Below are positions 22,848-33,236 of a DNA stretch of 64,000 nucleotides, piece by piece; the first letter of the stretch is position 1; the number at the start of each line of letters is the position of its first letter. Origin of the DNA: SG8-30 sp963710135 (GTDB taxonomy: Bacteria > Pseudomonadota > Gammaproteobacteria > Steroidobacterales > Steroidobacteraceae); NCBI GenBank assembly GCA_963710135.1, contig CAVPYY010000006.1, positions 682,001 through 746,000 of the forward strand, in the 5' to 3' direction. The position numbers and the translations under genes are program-made. The notes under the pieces were generated by a model. It did no database searches. It saw nothing but the letters and a program-made list of their open reading frames with translations, and had not been told where the DNA came from.

Positions 22848-22853
22848 ATTATA
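22848..22853 (-). promoter_or_regulatory. Consensus -10 box directly before phhA
   Basis: TATAAT on the minus strand ends seven bases before the phhA ATG (22841), so initiation from it would give an almost leaderless mRNA. No good Shine-Dalgarno precedes that ATG. The -35 region at 16-18 bp spacing is weak (ATTTCG). Confidence 0.35.
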
Positions 22854-22878
22854 GACGCCCCCGCCAGGACCGAAATCG

Positions 22879-24118
22879 ATGCATCGCCCATTCACCCTGC
22901 GCCCGATCACATTTGCCGCCCTCGCACTGCTGGCCGGGCACGCGGCGGCGGCGGAGATCACCCCAAAGGTCACATCGGTGCGACTGGCGACCTTCAACGT
23001 CTCCATGTATCGGGACCGGGCCGGTCAACTCGCGGCCGATCTCGCGGATCCCTCGACACGACAGGCCAGACTGGTGGCGGAGGTGCTGCAGACCATCCGC
23101 CCAGACATCGTTCTGCTCAACGAGTTCGACTGGGACGCCGCCGGCGAATCCCTGAGACTGCTCAGGCAGAATTTCCTGGAGGTCGGTCAGGCCGGCCTGT
23201 CGCCGATCAACTACCGGTATTACTACGTCGCGGAGAGCAACACCGGCGTGCACTCGGGGCACGATCTCGACGGCGATGGAAAGGTGACCTCATGGCCCGG
23301 TTCGCGGGCCTACGGCGGCGACGCCTTCGGCTTCGGGCAGTTTCCCGGCCAGTACGGCTTCGCCATCCTGTCGCGCTACCCGATCGTGCAGGATCGGGTT
23401 CGCACGTTCCGACAGCTGTTGTGGAAGGACCTGCCGGGCGCGCTGATTCCGGCCGACTGGTACGCGCCGGCGGCACGTGACGTGCTGCGCCTGTCATCGA
23501 AGAATCACGTCGACGTCCCGGTCCAGATCGGGGAGCGAGTCGTGCATGTGCTTGCCAGCCACCCGACGCCGCCGACGTTCGACGGGCCCGAGGACCGCAA
23601 TGGCCGGCGCAATCACGACGAGGTCCGCTTCTGGTCGCTGTACATCGACGGCGATGAGACGACGGATTGGCTCATCGACGACCAGGGCCGCCACGGTGGC
23701 CTCGGCGCGGAGCTCGTTCGTCGTGCTGGGCGACCTGAATTCCGATCCGATCGACGGGGATTCTCGCCACGAGGCGATCCGCGCACTGCTCGGTCACCCC
23801 CGGATCCAGTCCCGCCCGGTGCCCATGAGCCGCGGCGCGGCGGAACAGTCGAAACTCCAGGGCGGACGCAACACCACCCAGCAAGGCGATCCGGCCCAGG
23901 ACACCGCGGACTTCGATGACCGCGCGGTCGGCAACCTGCGCCTCGACTACGTCCTGCCCTCCACGCAGCTGCCGATCATCCGCTGCGGCGTATTCTGGCC
24001 GGAGTCTTCGGACCCGCAGTTCGCCCTGGTGGGCGCCTATCCGTTTCCGATCTCCGATCACCGGTTGGTGTGGGTCGACGTTCAGATTGCGCCGCTCTCG
24101 AAGGAGGCCGCTCGATGA
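22879..24118 (+). CDS. Exported endonuclease/exonuclease/phosphatase-fold protein (one frame break)
   Basis: About 413 residues with a signal peptide (hydrophobic 10-25, cleavage near AAAAE). The EEP fold is shown by TFNVSMY, the metal glutamate in LLNEFDWD, and at the C-terminus VVLGDLNSDPIDGD and ISDHRLVWVDV. An EF-hand-like DLDGDGKVTSW (about 130-140) suggests a calcium site. The frame breaks near 23708, explained by one extra base. Substrate unknown; phosphodiester or phospholipid cleavage in the periplasm is possible. Its stop overlaps the start of the ArsC-like gene (ATGA). Confidence 0.8.
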
Positions 24119-24462
24119 AGATAACGATCTACGGCATCAAGAACTGCGACACCATGAAGAAGGCCTTCAACTGGCTGGACGAGCACGGCGTCGAGTATCG
24201 ATTTCACGACTACAAGCGCGAAGGCGTGCCCGTCGAGCGGCTCGCGACATGGTCGAAAGCGGTCGGCTGGGAGAAGCTGGCGAACACCCGGGGGCCGACC
24301 TGGCGAAAGATTCCGGAGGAGCAGCGCACCGGACTCGACGAAGCGCGCGCGCTCGCCCTGCTGGCCGAGCACTCGAGTGCCATCCGCCGGCCGGTGGTGG
24401 AGGCAGGAAAGAAGATTCTGGTCGGGTTCGACGCCAAGGAATTCGCGGACGTGCTGGGCTAG
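24115..24462 (+). CDS. ArsC-like / Spx-MgsR family thioredoxin-fold protein
   Basis: 115 residues starting MKITIYGIKNCDTMKKAFNWLDE; ATG 24115 overlaps the preceding TGA. The single active-site cysteine (NCDTMKKA) and the C-terminal RRPVVEAGKKILVGFD match the YffB-type branch of the ArsC family. That branch has a reductase fold but unknown substrate, so arsenate reduction should not be assumed. The stop shares a CTAG with the stop of the opposing HDOD gene. Confidence 0.85.
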   Translation: MKITIYGIKNCDTMKKAFNWLDEHGVEYRFHDYKREGVPVERLATWSKAVGWEKLANTRGPTWRKIPEEQRTGLDEARALALLAEHSSAIRRPVVEAGKKILVGFDAKEFADVLG

Positions 24463-25421
24463 TACGCCTCGACCTGACCCAGCACCCATTCGGCGCGATC
24501 GAGCAGCCCCTTGAAGCGGTCGGGGCCGATGACCAGCAGGTCAAGCACCGGGTTGTCGCGCAAGGCCTCGCGCGTGTACTCGGCCCCCTGGCTGAGCATC
24601 AGCTCGGCGACGTGGTGCGCAAGATGCACCACCGGCACCTCGTCGGCGAACTCCTCCGCGGTCTGATAGTCGGGCCAGCAGCGAATGCAGGTCGCAACGG
24701 CCTCGGGGAGCTTCCAGCGCTCGGCGAGCAGCACGCCCAGCGGCGCGTGGAACTCGTGGATCAGCGCCTCGTAATCGTCATCAGTGAGCCGCGCGCCCAC
24801 GCAGGCCGCCACGTCGGCGCTGGCAAGCAGCGCAACGGGCTTGCCGATGTCGTGCAGCAGGCCGCAGAGATACGTCACCTCCGAGTAGCGGCGCGACAGG
24901 GCCGCGATCTCGCGCGACCAGATGGCCGCGGCAACGGACACCTTCCACATGTGCTGCGCACGATCGCGCTGACCGGGCACCGCCAGCAGGCGTCCGCGGA
25001 TGGCGGCCGTGAAGGCGATGTCCGCCACCTCGCCCAGCCCGAGCCAGGCGACGGCGTGCTGCAGCGAGCTGATCGGCGAGGCGGGCTTGTAGGCAGCCGA
25101 GCGGGCGACCTTCATCACCTGGGCGGCCAGCGCCTGGTCGCTCATGATGAGCCCCGCAAGCGACGCCGCGTCGGCGTCCTTCGACCCCGCCAGCGCCACC
25201 ACCCGCGCGGCGTGTTCAGGAAGCATCGGAAGTTCGATCTGCCCGCGCCGGACCAGCGCCGCCATTTCGTTGCGCACGCGCTGCAAGTCTTCGCGAACAG
25301 GACTGGTCGACTGCGTTATGTTCAAAGGATGCGCCCCGGCACAGGCGTGATGGCCTCGAGTCATCACGATAGCGGCCATTCTGGGACGGGTTTGAGCCGC
25401 CGGCGGTGACGCGGCGCACAC
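24459..25421 (-). CDS. HDOD-domain signalling protein
   Basis: Up to 320 residues; the start is uncertain (ATGs at 25421, 25379 and 25364). The HDOD domain spans most of it: GQIELPMLPEHAARVVAL, then DQALAAQVMKVARSAAY, and the HD-like pair GLLHDIGKPVALL. HDOD proteins are usually adaptors in signalling or stress pathways without demonstrated hydrolase activity. Intact. No partner domain is present. Confidence 0.82.
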   Translation of the reverse strand: MCAASPPAAQTRPRMAAIVMTRGHHACAGAHPLNITQSTSPVREDLQRVRNEMAALVRRGQIELPMLPEHAARVVALAGSKDADAASLAGLIMSDQALAAQVMKVARSAAYKPASPISSLQHAVAWLGLGEVADIAFTAAIRGRLLAVPGQRDRAQHMWKVSVAAAIWSREIAALSRRYSEVTYLCGLLHDIGKPVALLASADVAACVGARLTDDDYEALIHEFHAPLGVLLAERWKLPEAVATCIRCWPDYQTAEEFADEVPVVHLAHHVAELMLSQGAEYTREALRDNPVLDLLVIGPDRFKGLLDRAEWVLGQVEAY

Positions 25422-25461
25422 CCTGCGTTATGGAGAATCGGATTCGACGTCCGGCGGCCCG

Positions 25462-26613
25462 TCAAGCGCGACGGAGACGCTCCGCGGCGGTCTCCAGCGT
25501 GGCGTCGGACTTGGCAAAGCAGAAGCGCAGTAGCTGGCAGGCCGGTGGCTGCTCGCAGAAGTGCGAGACGGGTATCGCGGCGACGCCGTGGGTCTCGATC
25601 AGCTCGAGGCAGAACGTGGTGTCGACCGCTTCCGAGATGGCGCTGTAGTCCACCAGCTGGAAGTAGGTGGCCGCGGACGGCACCAACGTGAAGCGGCTGC
25701 CGGCGAGCAGACGGATGAAGCCGTCGCGCCGCGCCTGGTAGAACCCAGCAAGTTGCTCCAGGAATGCGGGCTGCGTCGCGAGATAGTCGGCGAGCGCATG
25801 CTGCACCGGGCTCGACACGGAGAAGGTCACATACTGGTGAATCTTGCGCAGCGCGGTGGTCAGCGCGGGCGGCGCGACGCAGTAGCCGATCTTCCAGCCG
25901 GTCGCGTTGAAAACCTTGCCGAATGAGAAGACCGCGAAGGCGCGCTCCCGCAGCGCCGGCTGGGACAGCGCGGACAGGTGCCTGCGGCCATCGTAGACCA
26001 GATGCTCGTACACCTCGTCGGACAGCAGCAGCGCGTCGCTGCCCTCGAGGATCGCCGCGAGCTTCGTCCAGTCGTCGGCCGACAGCAGCGCGCCACTGGG
26101 ATTGTGCGGGGTGTTGACGATCACCAGCCGAGTGCGCGGACTCATCGCCGCCGCCAGACGCTCGAAGTCGATGCGAAAGTCGGGCAGGGCCAATGGCACG
26201 CGGACCGTACGGCCGCCGGCGAGCTCGACGGTCGGCGCATAGCAGTCGAACGCTGGATCCAGCAGCACCACCTCGTCGCCCGGATGGACCACCGCCTGGA
26301 TGGCGCAGAAGATCGCCTCGGTGCCGCCGGCCGTGATGGTGATCTCCGAGCCGGCGTCTACCTCGATGCCGTGCGTGAGTTCGAGCTTGGCGGCGATCTG
26401 CTCTAGCAGCACCGGCACCCCGGCCATCGGCGCATACTGGTTGTGGCGCAGGCGCAGGTGACGGGAGACAGCCTCCAGCAGAGCCTCAGGCGGCTCGAAG
26501 TCCGGAAAACCCTGCCCAAGGTTCACCGCGCCCTTCTCCGCCGCCAGGCGGGACATGGTGGTGAAGATGGTGGTTCCGACTTGCGGCAGCTTGAACCGCT
26601 GAAATGGGGACAT
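25462..26613 (-). CDS. Class I/II aminotransferase (methionine/kynurenine-type, YbdL-like)
   Basis: 383 residues, intact. RFKLPQVGTTIFTTMS and NLGQGFPDFEPP are characteristic of the YbdL/KAT branch, which transaminates methionine and aromatic amino acids. The PLP lysine is in SFGKVFNATGWKIGY, and NTPHNPSGALL binds PLP. The only ATG that keeps the conserved KLPQVGTTIF segment is at 26613, and it lies inside a copy of the RAYT repeat, so a mobile repeat supplies the start codon and the first residues (MSPF). Confidence 0.87.
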   Translation of the reverse strand: MSPFQRFKLPQVGTTIFTTMSRLAAEKGAVNLGQGFPDFEPPEALLEAVSRHLRLRHNQYAPMAGVPVLLEQIAAKLELTHGIEVDAGSEITITAGGTEAIFCAIQAVVHPGDEVVLLDPAFDCYAPTVELAGGRTVRVPLALPDFRIDFERLAAAMSPRTRLVIVNTPHNPSGALLSADDWTKLAAILEGSDALLLSDEVYEHLVYDGRRHLSALSQPALRERAFAVFSFGKVFNATGWKIGYCVAPPALTTALRKIHQYVTFSVSSPVQHALADYLATQPAFLEQLAGFYQARRDGFIRLLAGSRFTLVPSAATYFQLVDYSAISEAVDTTFCLELIETHGVAAIPVSHFCEQPPACQLLRFCFAKSDATLETAAERLRRA

Positions 26614-26616
26614 TCT

Positions 26617-26624
<8 letters not shown>
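26606..26624 (+). repeat. Perfect copy of the RAYT repeat at the aminotransferase/ppgK junction
   Basis: GGGGACATTCTCTATTTCC, identical to the unit at 14256-14274. Read on the minus strand it holds the TAG that ends the ppgK frame (26617-26619) and the ATG that starts the aminotransferase (26613). Confidence 0.9.
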
Positions 26625-27460
<836 letters not shown>

Positions 27461-27466
27461 GGCCGA

Positions 27467-28312
27467 CTACTCGTTGGCGGCGGTCGCGGCCTGCACTTCG
27501 CGCGCGCGCAGACGCTCCTGGCGCTGCATCCACAGGCCGGTGGTGACGATCCCGATTGCCACGATCATGACCAGGATGGTGGCCAGCGCATTGATGTCGG
27601 GGCTCACGCCGAGCCTCACCTTGGAGAAGATGACCAGCGGCAGGGTGCTGGAGCCCGGCCCGGACACGAAACTGGTGATGACGAGGTCGTCCCAGGACAA
27701 CGTGAAAGCGAGCAGCCAGCCGGCCAGGATAGCCGGGAAGATGATCGGCAACGTCACCAGGAAAAAGACCTTGGCCGGTCGCGCGCCGAGGTCCATGGCG
27801 GCCTCCTCGAGCGACTCGTCGAGCGAGGACAGTCGCGACTGGATGACCACCGTCACGTACGCCATCGAAAAGGTCATGTGCGCGATGGTGATCGTCGTCA
27901 CCCCGCGCCCCGCCGGCCAGCCGATCGCCTGCTCCATCGCCACGAACAGCAGCAGCAGCGACAGGCCCGGTGATCACCTCGGGCATGACCAGCGGCGCGG
28001 TGGTCATGCCGGTCATCAGGGTGCGGCCCTTGAAGCGCCGGAACCGCGAGATCGCGAGACCCGCCAGCGTGCCGAGGATCACCGCGCCGGTGGCGTTCAT
28101 GGCCGCGACTTTCAAGGACAGCTTGGCGGCGTCGAGGATCTGGTCGTTCTGGCAGCAGTTCCACGTACCACTTGGTCGAGAAGCCGCCCCACACCGTCAC
28201 CAGGCGTCGACTCGTTGAACGAAAAGACCACCATGGACAGGATCGGGATGTACAGGAACGCGAACCCGAAGGCCATCAGCGTCGTCACGAGGAACGAGCG
28301 GCGACCGATCAC
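27467..28312 (-). CDS. potI: Putrescine ABC transporter permease PotI (three frame breaks)
   Basis: Second inner-membrane permease of the polyamine importer, about 281 residues from GTG 28312, which overlaps the potH stop (GTGA). FLYIPILSMVVFSFNES, TTAPLVMPEVITG, the EAA loop LEEAAMDLGARPAKVFFLVTLP and FTLSWDDLVITSFVSGPG are typical. Breaks near 28203, 28155 and 27965 each fit one extra base. The next gene, ppgK, starts seven bases after it. Confidence 0.9.
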
Positions 28313-29311
28313 CGGTGCGCTCCCGCCTGGCGGCCCTGGGTGTACTGCAGGATCATGATCGGCCCGACCAGCAGGATCAGCATGCGCGATCGCCACTGCG
28401 CTGGCTACCGGCCAGTCGCGGTTGTTGAAGAACTCCTCCCACAGCACCCTGCCGATCATCAGCGAGTCCGGCCCGCCGAGCAGCGCCGGTATGACGAACT
28501 CGCCGACCGCCGGAATGAACACCAGCATGCAGCCGGCGACGATGCCCGGCACCGACAACGGCAGGGTGATGGTGAGGAAAGACTTGACCGGGCGGCTGCC
28601 GAGGTCGGCTGCCGCCTCCAGCAGCGTCAGGTCCATCTTCTCGAGATTGGCGTACAGCGGCAGCACCATGAATGGCAGGTAGGAGTAGACGATTCCGATG
28701 TACACCGCGAAATCGGTCTGCAGCATCACGATCGGCTCGTCGATGATGCCCAGCGCCATCAGCGTGTTGTTGATCAGGCCGTTGTTCTTCAGGATGCCGA
28801 TCCAGGCATAGACGCGCAGCAGGAACGAAGTCCAGAAGGGCAGCATCACCATCATCAGCAGCAGGTTGCGCCAGCTCGGGCTGGTGCGGGCGATGCCGTA
28901 TGCCATCGGGTAGCCGACCAGCAGGCAGAACAGCGTCGACGTGGCGGCGACGAAGATCGAGTTCAGGTAGGCGTTGCGGTAGAGCGCGTCATTCCACAGG
29001 AACGCGTAGTTGCCGAAGTTGACCTTGATGGAAACGACCTGGGCGTCCACCCAGTGCAGCAGCGGCTCGTAGGGCGGCATGCCGAGCCGGATGTCGGACA
29101 CCGAGATCTTGAAGACGATGATGAACGGAATCAGGAAGAAGAGGATCAGCCACAGGTATGGCACGCCGATTACGGCGATACGGCCGGAAATGCCCCAGTC
29201 GCGGATGCGGTTGCTGGCCCAGCGGTAGGGTCCGAAGGCGCGGATCCACGCCATCAGCTCCGCCAGCAGCAGGGGCGGTTGCTTCGGCACCCGCCCGGCG
29301 GGACGGCTCAT
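28309..29311 (-). CDS. potH: Putrescine ABC transporter permease PotH (one frame break)
   Basis: About 334 residues from ATG 29311, which overlaps the potG stop (ATGA); an upstream in-frame ATG at 29353 lies inside potG. Six TM helices are expected. The LWNDALYRNAYLNSI segment and EAA loop LLEAAADLGSRPVKSFLTITLP are characteristic. The frame breaks near 28385, explained by one extra base; the repaired end (PIMILQYTQGRQAGAHR) finishes in a TGA overlapping the potI GTG. Confidence 0.91.
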
Positions 29312-30460
29312 TGGGTGACCACCACCGGGCTGGAGCCGTCCCAGGAGAGCCACACGGCCTCGTCCCAGGTGATGCGGTCGAGCGCCGCGGACTGCCGGCG
29401 CATGTTCGGGCGCGTCACGCGCACCCGCCTGCCGCTCGCCAGCTTCACCAGATAGACGGACACGTCGCCGAGGTAGGCGATCTCCTCGACCACGCCCTGG
29501 ACGCGATTGTCGCTCCCTTCCGCGGCGGGAGGATCACGCGAAATGACGATTTTCTCCGGCCGCAGCGCCACCCAGACCTTTGCGTCAGGCGGAGCGCTGA
29601 CGCCGTGATTGACGTAGACCGTCCCGCCGAGTTCCTTGGAGAAAACCCGCACATAGTCGGGCTCGTCCTCCACCAGGCGTCCCCTCGAACAGGTTCACCG
29701 AACCGACGAAGTCCGCAACGAAGCGGGATGTCGGATACTCGTAGATATCGCTCGGCGTGCCCACCTGCACGATCTCGCCGTGGTTCATCACGCCGATCCG
29801 CGACGCCAGGGTCATGGCCTCCTCCTGGTCGTGTGTCACGACCACGAAGGTGACGCCCAGCTTCTCCTGGATGTTGATGAGCTCGAACTGGGTGTGCTCG
29901 CGCAACTTGCGGTCCAGCGCCCCGAGCGGCTCGTCGAGCAGCAGCAGCTTGGGGCGCTTGACCAGCGAGCGCGCCAGTGCAACGCGCTGGCGCTGGCCGC
30001 CCGACAGCTGGTGGGGCTTGCGCCCGGCGAACTGCGTGAGTTTCACAAGCTCGAGCATTGCCGCGACACGATCGCGGATCTCACCGCGCGGCAGCTTGTC
30101 CTGCTTGAGCCCGAAAGAGACGTTCTGCTCGACCGTCATGTGCGGGAACAGCGCATAGGACTGGAACATCATGTTGACCGGACGCTCGTAGGGCGCGATG
30201 CCGGTCATGTCCACCCCGTCGATGCTGATCTTCCCCGCAGTGGGTTCCTCGAACCCCGCCAGCATGCGCAGCAGCGTCGTCTTGCCGCAACCGGAGCCGC
30301 CCAGCAGGCAGAAGACCTCGCCGCGGTAGATGTCGAGCGAGACATCATCGACGGCGATGAAATCGCCGAATTTCTTGGTGACTTTCTCGATGCGGACATA
30401 CGGCACAACGGCCGGGTCCTTCCAGGGCGGCAACTTCTCGTCAGGCCGGGCGAGCGCCAT
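29308..30460 (-). CDS. potG: Putrescine ABC transporter ATPase PotG (one frame break)
   Basis: Cytoplasmic ATPase of the polyamine importer, about 384 residues. Walker A is GGSGCGKTT, the signature LSGGQRQRVALARSL and Walker B LLLLDEPLGALD. The TOBE part includes VALRPEKIVISRDPP and IAYLGDVSVYLVKL, which resembles PotG more than PotA. The frame breaks near 29683 after GSVNLFEG, explained by one extra base. It is separated from potF by a strong hairpin. Confidence 0.92.
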
Positions 30461-30480
30461 AGGCAGTTCCTGCTACTGGG

Positions 30481-30508
30481 GCCCCCGGCAGCCTTTGCCG
30501 CCGGGGGC
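30481..30508. promoter_or_regulatory. Intercistronic GC-rich hairpin between potF and potG
   Basis: GCCCCCGGC (30481-30489) pairs perfectly with GCCGGGGGC (30500-30508). No T-run follows on the minus strand, so it is more likely a 3' stabiliser of the potF message than a terminator. Such hairpins commonly sit behind binding-protein genes and raise their expression over the permease genes. Confidence 0.55.
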
Positions 30509-30526
30509 CTATGTCCGCGAATCCCG

Positions 30527-31664
30527 TTACTGGCCCGTGCGCACCCGGGTCCACGCGCGGGTCGACAGGCGGCTGTAGTCCTGCGATTCGGCCAGCGACG
30601 GATACATCTTGGCCTTCACCTCGGGCGACGGGTACACGGACGGATCCGTGCGCACCGCCTCGTCGATCAACTCGAACGACGCCGAGTTGCCGTTGGCATA
30701 GGCGACGTAGTCGCTGATCGCGGCAATCACCGCCGGCTCCATCAGGTAGTTGATGAACGCGTACGCGTTGTTCGGATGTGGCGCATCGGCGGGGATCGCC
30801 AGCATGTCGAACCAGATGATCGCGCCTTCCTTCGGAATCGCGTAAGCCACGTTGACCGGGTTCGCAGCCTCGGCGCCGCGCGCCTGGGCCTGCAACACGT
30901 CACCGCTCCAGCCGAGCGCCACGCAGATCTCGCCGTTGGCCAGATCATTGATGTACTGCGATGAGTGCAGGTAACGCACGTAGGGGCGGATGCCCATGAT
31001 GACCTGCTCGGCCGCGGCCAGGTCCTCTTCGCTTTCGCTGTTCGGGTCCTTGCCGAGGTAGATCAGCGCCGACTTGAAGACCTCGGCCGGCGCGTCGAGC
31101 ATGACCAGCCCGCAGTCCTTGAGCTTGGCGGCATTGGCGGGATCGAAGATCGCAGACCAGCTGTCGATGGTGTCCGTGCCGAGCGCAGCCTTGACCTTGT
31201 CCGGATTGTAGCCAATGCCGGTGGTGCCCCAGAGGTAGGGCACGGAGTGCTCGTTACCCGGATCGTGCAGGGCCACGCGCTGCATGATGTCGGGGTCCAT
31301 GTTGGCCAGGTTGGGCAGCTTCGCCTTGTCGAGCGTCATGAACACGCCCGCCTTGATCTGGCGCTCGAGGAACGACGCGGACGGCACCACGACGTCGTAG
31401 CCGGTGCGGCCGGCCAGCAGCTTGGTCTCGAGAACTTCGTTGGAATCGAAGACGTCGTAGTTGACCTTGATGCCGGTGCGCTTCTCGAACTCGGCGATCG
31501 TGTCTTCGGCTATGTAGTCCGACCAGTTGTAGACGTTCAGGATCTTCTCTTCCGGCGCGGCAGGCGCCTCGGCGCTGGTTTCGCCGGCTGTCCTTCTTGC
31601 CACAAGCGCTGAGCATGATGGCCAGCGACGCAATGAGCACGCCAGACCGATACAGATTCTGCAT
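30527..31664 (-). CDS. potF: Putrescine-binding periplasmic protein PotF (one frame break)
   Basis: Extracytoplasmic polyamine receptor, about 379 residues. The start ATG 31664, with GGAGG upstream, gives MQNLYRSGVLIASLAIMLSACGKKD, a lipoprotein signal. The frame breaks near 31590, explained by one extra base. NVYNWSDYIAEDTIAEFEKRTG is the PotD/PotF signature, and PYLWGTTGIGYNPDKV and GWSGDVLQAQARG continue the family pattern. The lipobox implies membrane tethering, unlike soluble E. coli PotF. Confidence 0.91.
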
Positions 31665-31787
31665 GTCGACTTCCTCCACCGCCGGGGAACCCGGCACCCC
31701 AGATACTAGTTGTTCACCGGGCCTCGCGACGGTGCGCATGCCGGTCCTGTGGCCAACCCTATACCACCTGCGGCGCGGCCGCCAGCA

Positions 31788-31811
31788 CCCGCGGGCGGGG
31801 ACCCGCGGGTC
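31788..31811. repeat. Tandem ACCCGCGGG units next to the spuC stop
   Basis: ACCCGCGGG at 31788-31796 recurs at 31801-31809, and the second is the core of a perfect 12-bp palindrome GACCCGCGGGTC (31800-31811) that abuts the spuC stop. It may be a terminator stem without a T-run or an operator for potF; undecided. Confidence 0.4.
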
Positions 31812-33197
31812 TCAGGCCCTCCCGAGGTCCCGGGCGGTCAGGTCCAGGCATTTCCAGGCTTTGTCCACCATCTCGTCGACCTGCTCGCGGGTCAGTATCA
31901 GCGGCGGCGCCATGATCATGGTGTCGTTGACGGCGCGCATGACCAGCCCGTTTCTGAAGCAGTGGTCCCGGCACAGCGTGCCCACCGCGCCCCGGTTGCG
32001 GAAGAACGTCCGGGTTCGCTTGTCGGCGACCAGTTCCAGGGCGCCGATCAGGCCGACTCCGCGCGCCTCGCCGACCAGCGGGTGTTCGCCGAGCTCCCGC
32101 CACCGCTTCTGCAGGTAGGGTCCGATGTCCTCGCGCACCCGGTCGACCAGCCCCTCGCCACGCAGGATCGCCAGGTTGGCGAGGGCTACGGCGCAGGCCA
32201 CGGGATGCCCTGAATAGGTGTAGCCGTGGGAGAACTCGCCGCCCTTGTCGATCAGCACGTCGGCGACCCGGTCCGCCACCATCACGGCCGCCGAGCGGCA
32301 GGTAGCCGGATGAGATCGCCTTGGCGATCGTCATGAGGTCCGGCTCGAACCCGAAGTGCTCGCAACCGAACCAGTGCCCGGTGCGCCCGAAGCCGCAGAT
32401 GACCTCGTCGGCTACCAGCAGGATGCCGTACTCGTTGCAGATGCGCTGTATCTCGGGCCAGTAGGTGTCCGGCGGGATGATCACGCCGCCGGCCCCCTGG
32501 ATCGGCTCGCCGATGAAGGCGGCCACCCGCTCGGGGCCGAGTTCCTCGATCTTCTCGGCCAGCCGGCGGGCCGCACGCAAGCCAAATTGCTCGGGCGATA
32601 CATCGACGCCGTTCTCGAACCAGTAGGGCTGCTCGATGTGCACGATGCCCGGAATCGGCAGGCCACCCTGGGCGTGCATCCGGCCATGCCGCCGAGGCTC
32701 GCTCCGCCCATGGTGCTGCCGTGGTAGGCATTCCGCCGGCTGATGATCACATTGCGGTCGGGCTGGCCGCGCAGCGCCCAGTAGCGGCGCACCATCCGGA
32801 GGATGGTGTCGTTCGCCTCGGAACCGCCGCCCGCATAGAAGACCTTGTTGAACTGTGGCGGGGTCAGCTCGGCGAGCAGTCGCGCCAGCTCGATGGCCGG
32901 TGGATTGGCGCTCTGGAAGAAGCTGTTGTAGTAGGGCAGTTCCTGCATCTGCCGGTAGGCGGCCTCGGCCAGTTCCTTGCGGCCATAGCCGACGTTGACG
33001 CACCACAGGCCGGACATGCCGTCGAGGATCTTCTCGCCGTCGCAGTCGAACAGATAGACGCCCTCGGCGCGCGTGATGACGCGGGACCCCTCGGCGGCCA
33101 GCGCCTTGAAGTCGGTGAACGGATGCAGGTAGTGACGGCTGTCCAGTTCCTGCCACTCCCGCGTGGAGCGGCTCGTGATCAGCGGCTTGGCACTCAT
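31812..33197 (-). CDS. spuC: Class III aminotransferase, putrescine:pyruvate type (two frame breaks)
   Basis: PLP enzyme that probably converts putrescine to 4-aminobutanal. About 461 residues from ATG 33197. HYLHPFTDFKALAAEG, GMSGLWCVNVGYGRKELAEAA, VFYAGGGSEANDTILRM, VADEVICGFGRTGHWFGCE and the PLP lysine in MTIAKAISSGYLPLG match SpuC. Breaks lie near 32682 (one base lost) and 32290 (one base gained). It lies between puuA and potF on the same strand, so it is part of the putrescine locus. Confidence 0.89.
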
Positions 33198-33236
33198 GAT
33201 GTCTCCGTTGGGGCCACAGCCCCCGCCACGCGGGTC

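Noticed and set aside
24115..24462. Arsenate reductase and an arsenic locus
   Set aside because: The sequence fits the YffB/Spx-like branch and no ars genes are nearby.
30481..30508. Rho-independent terminator after potF
   Set aside because: Strong stem but no T-run on the transcribed strand, and the operon continues; more likely an RNA stabiliser.
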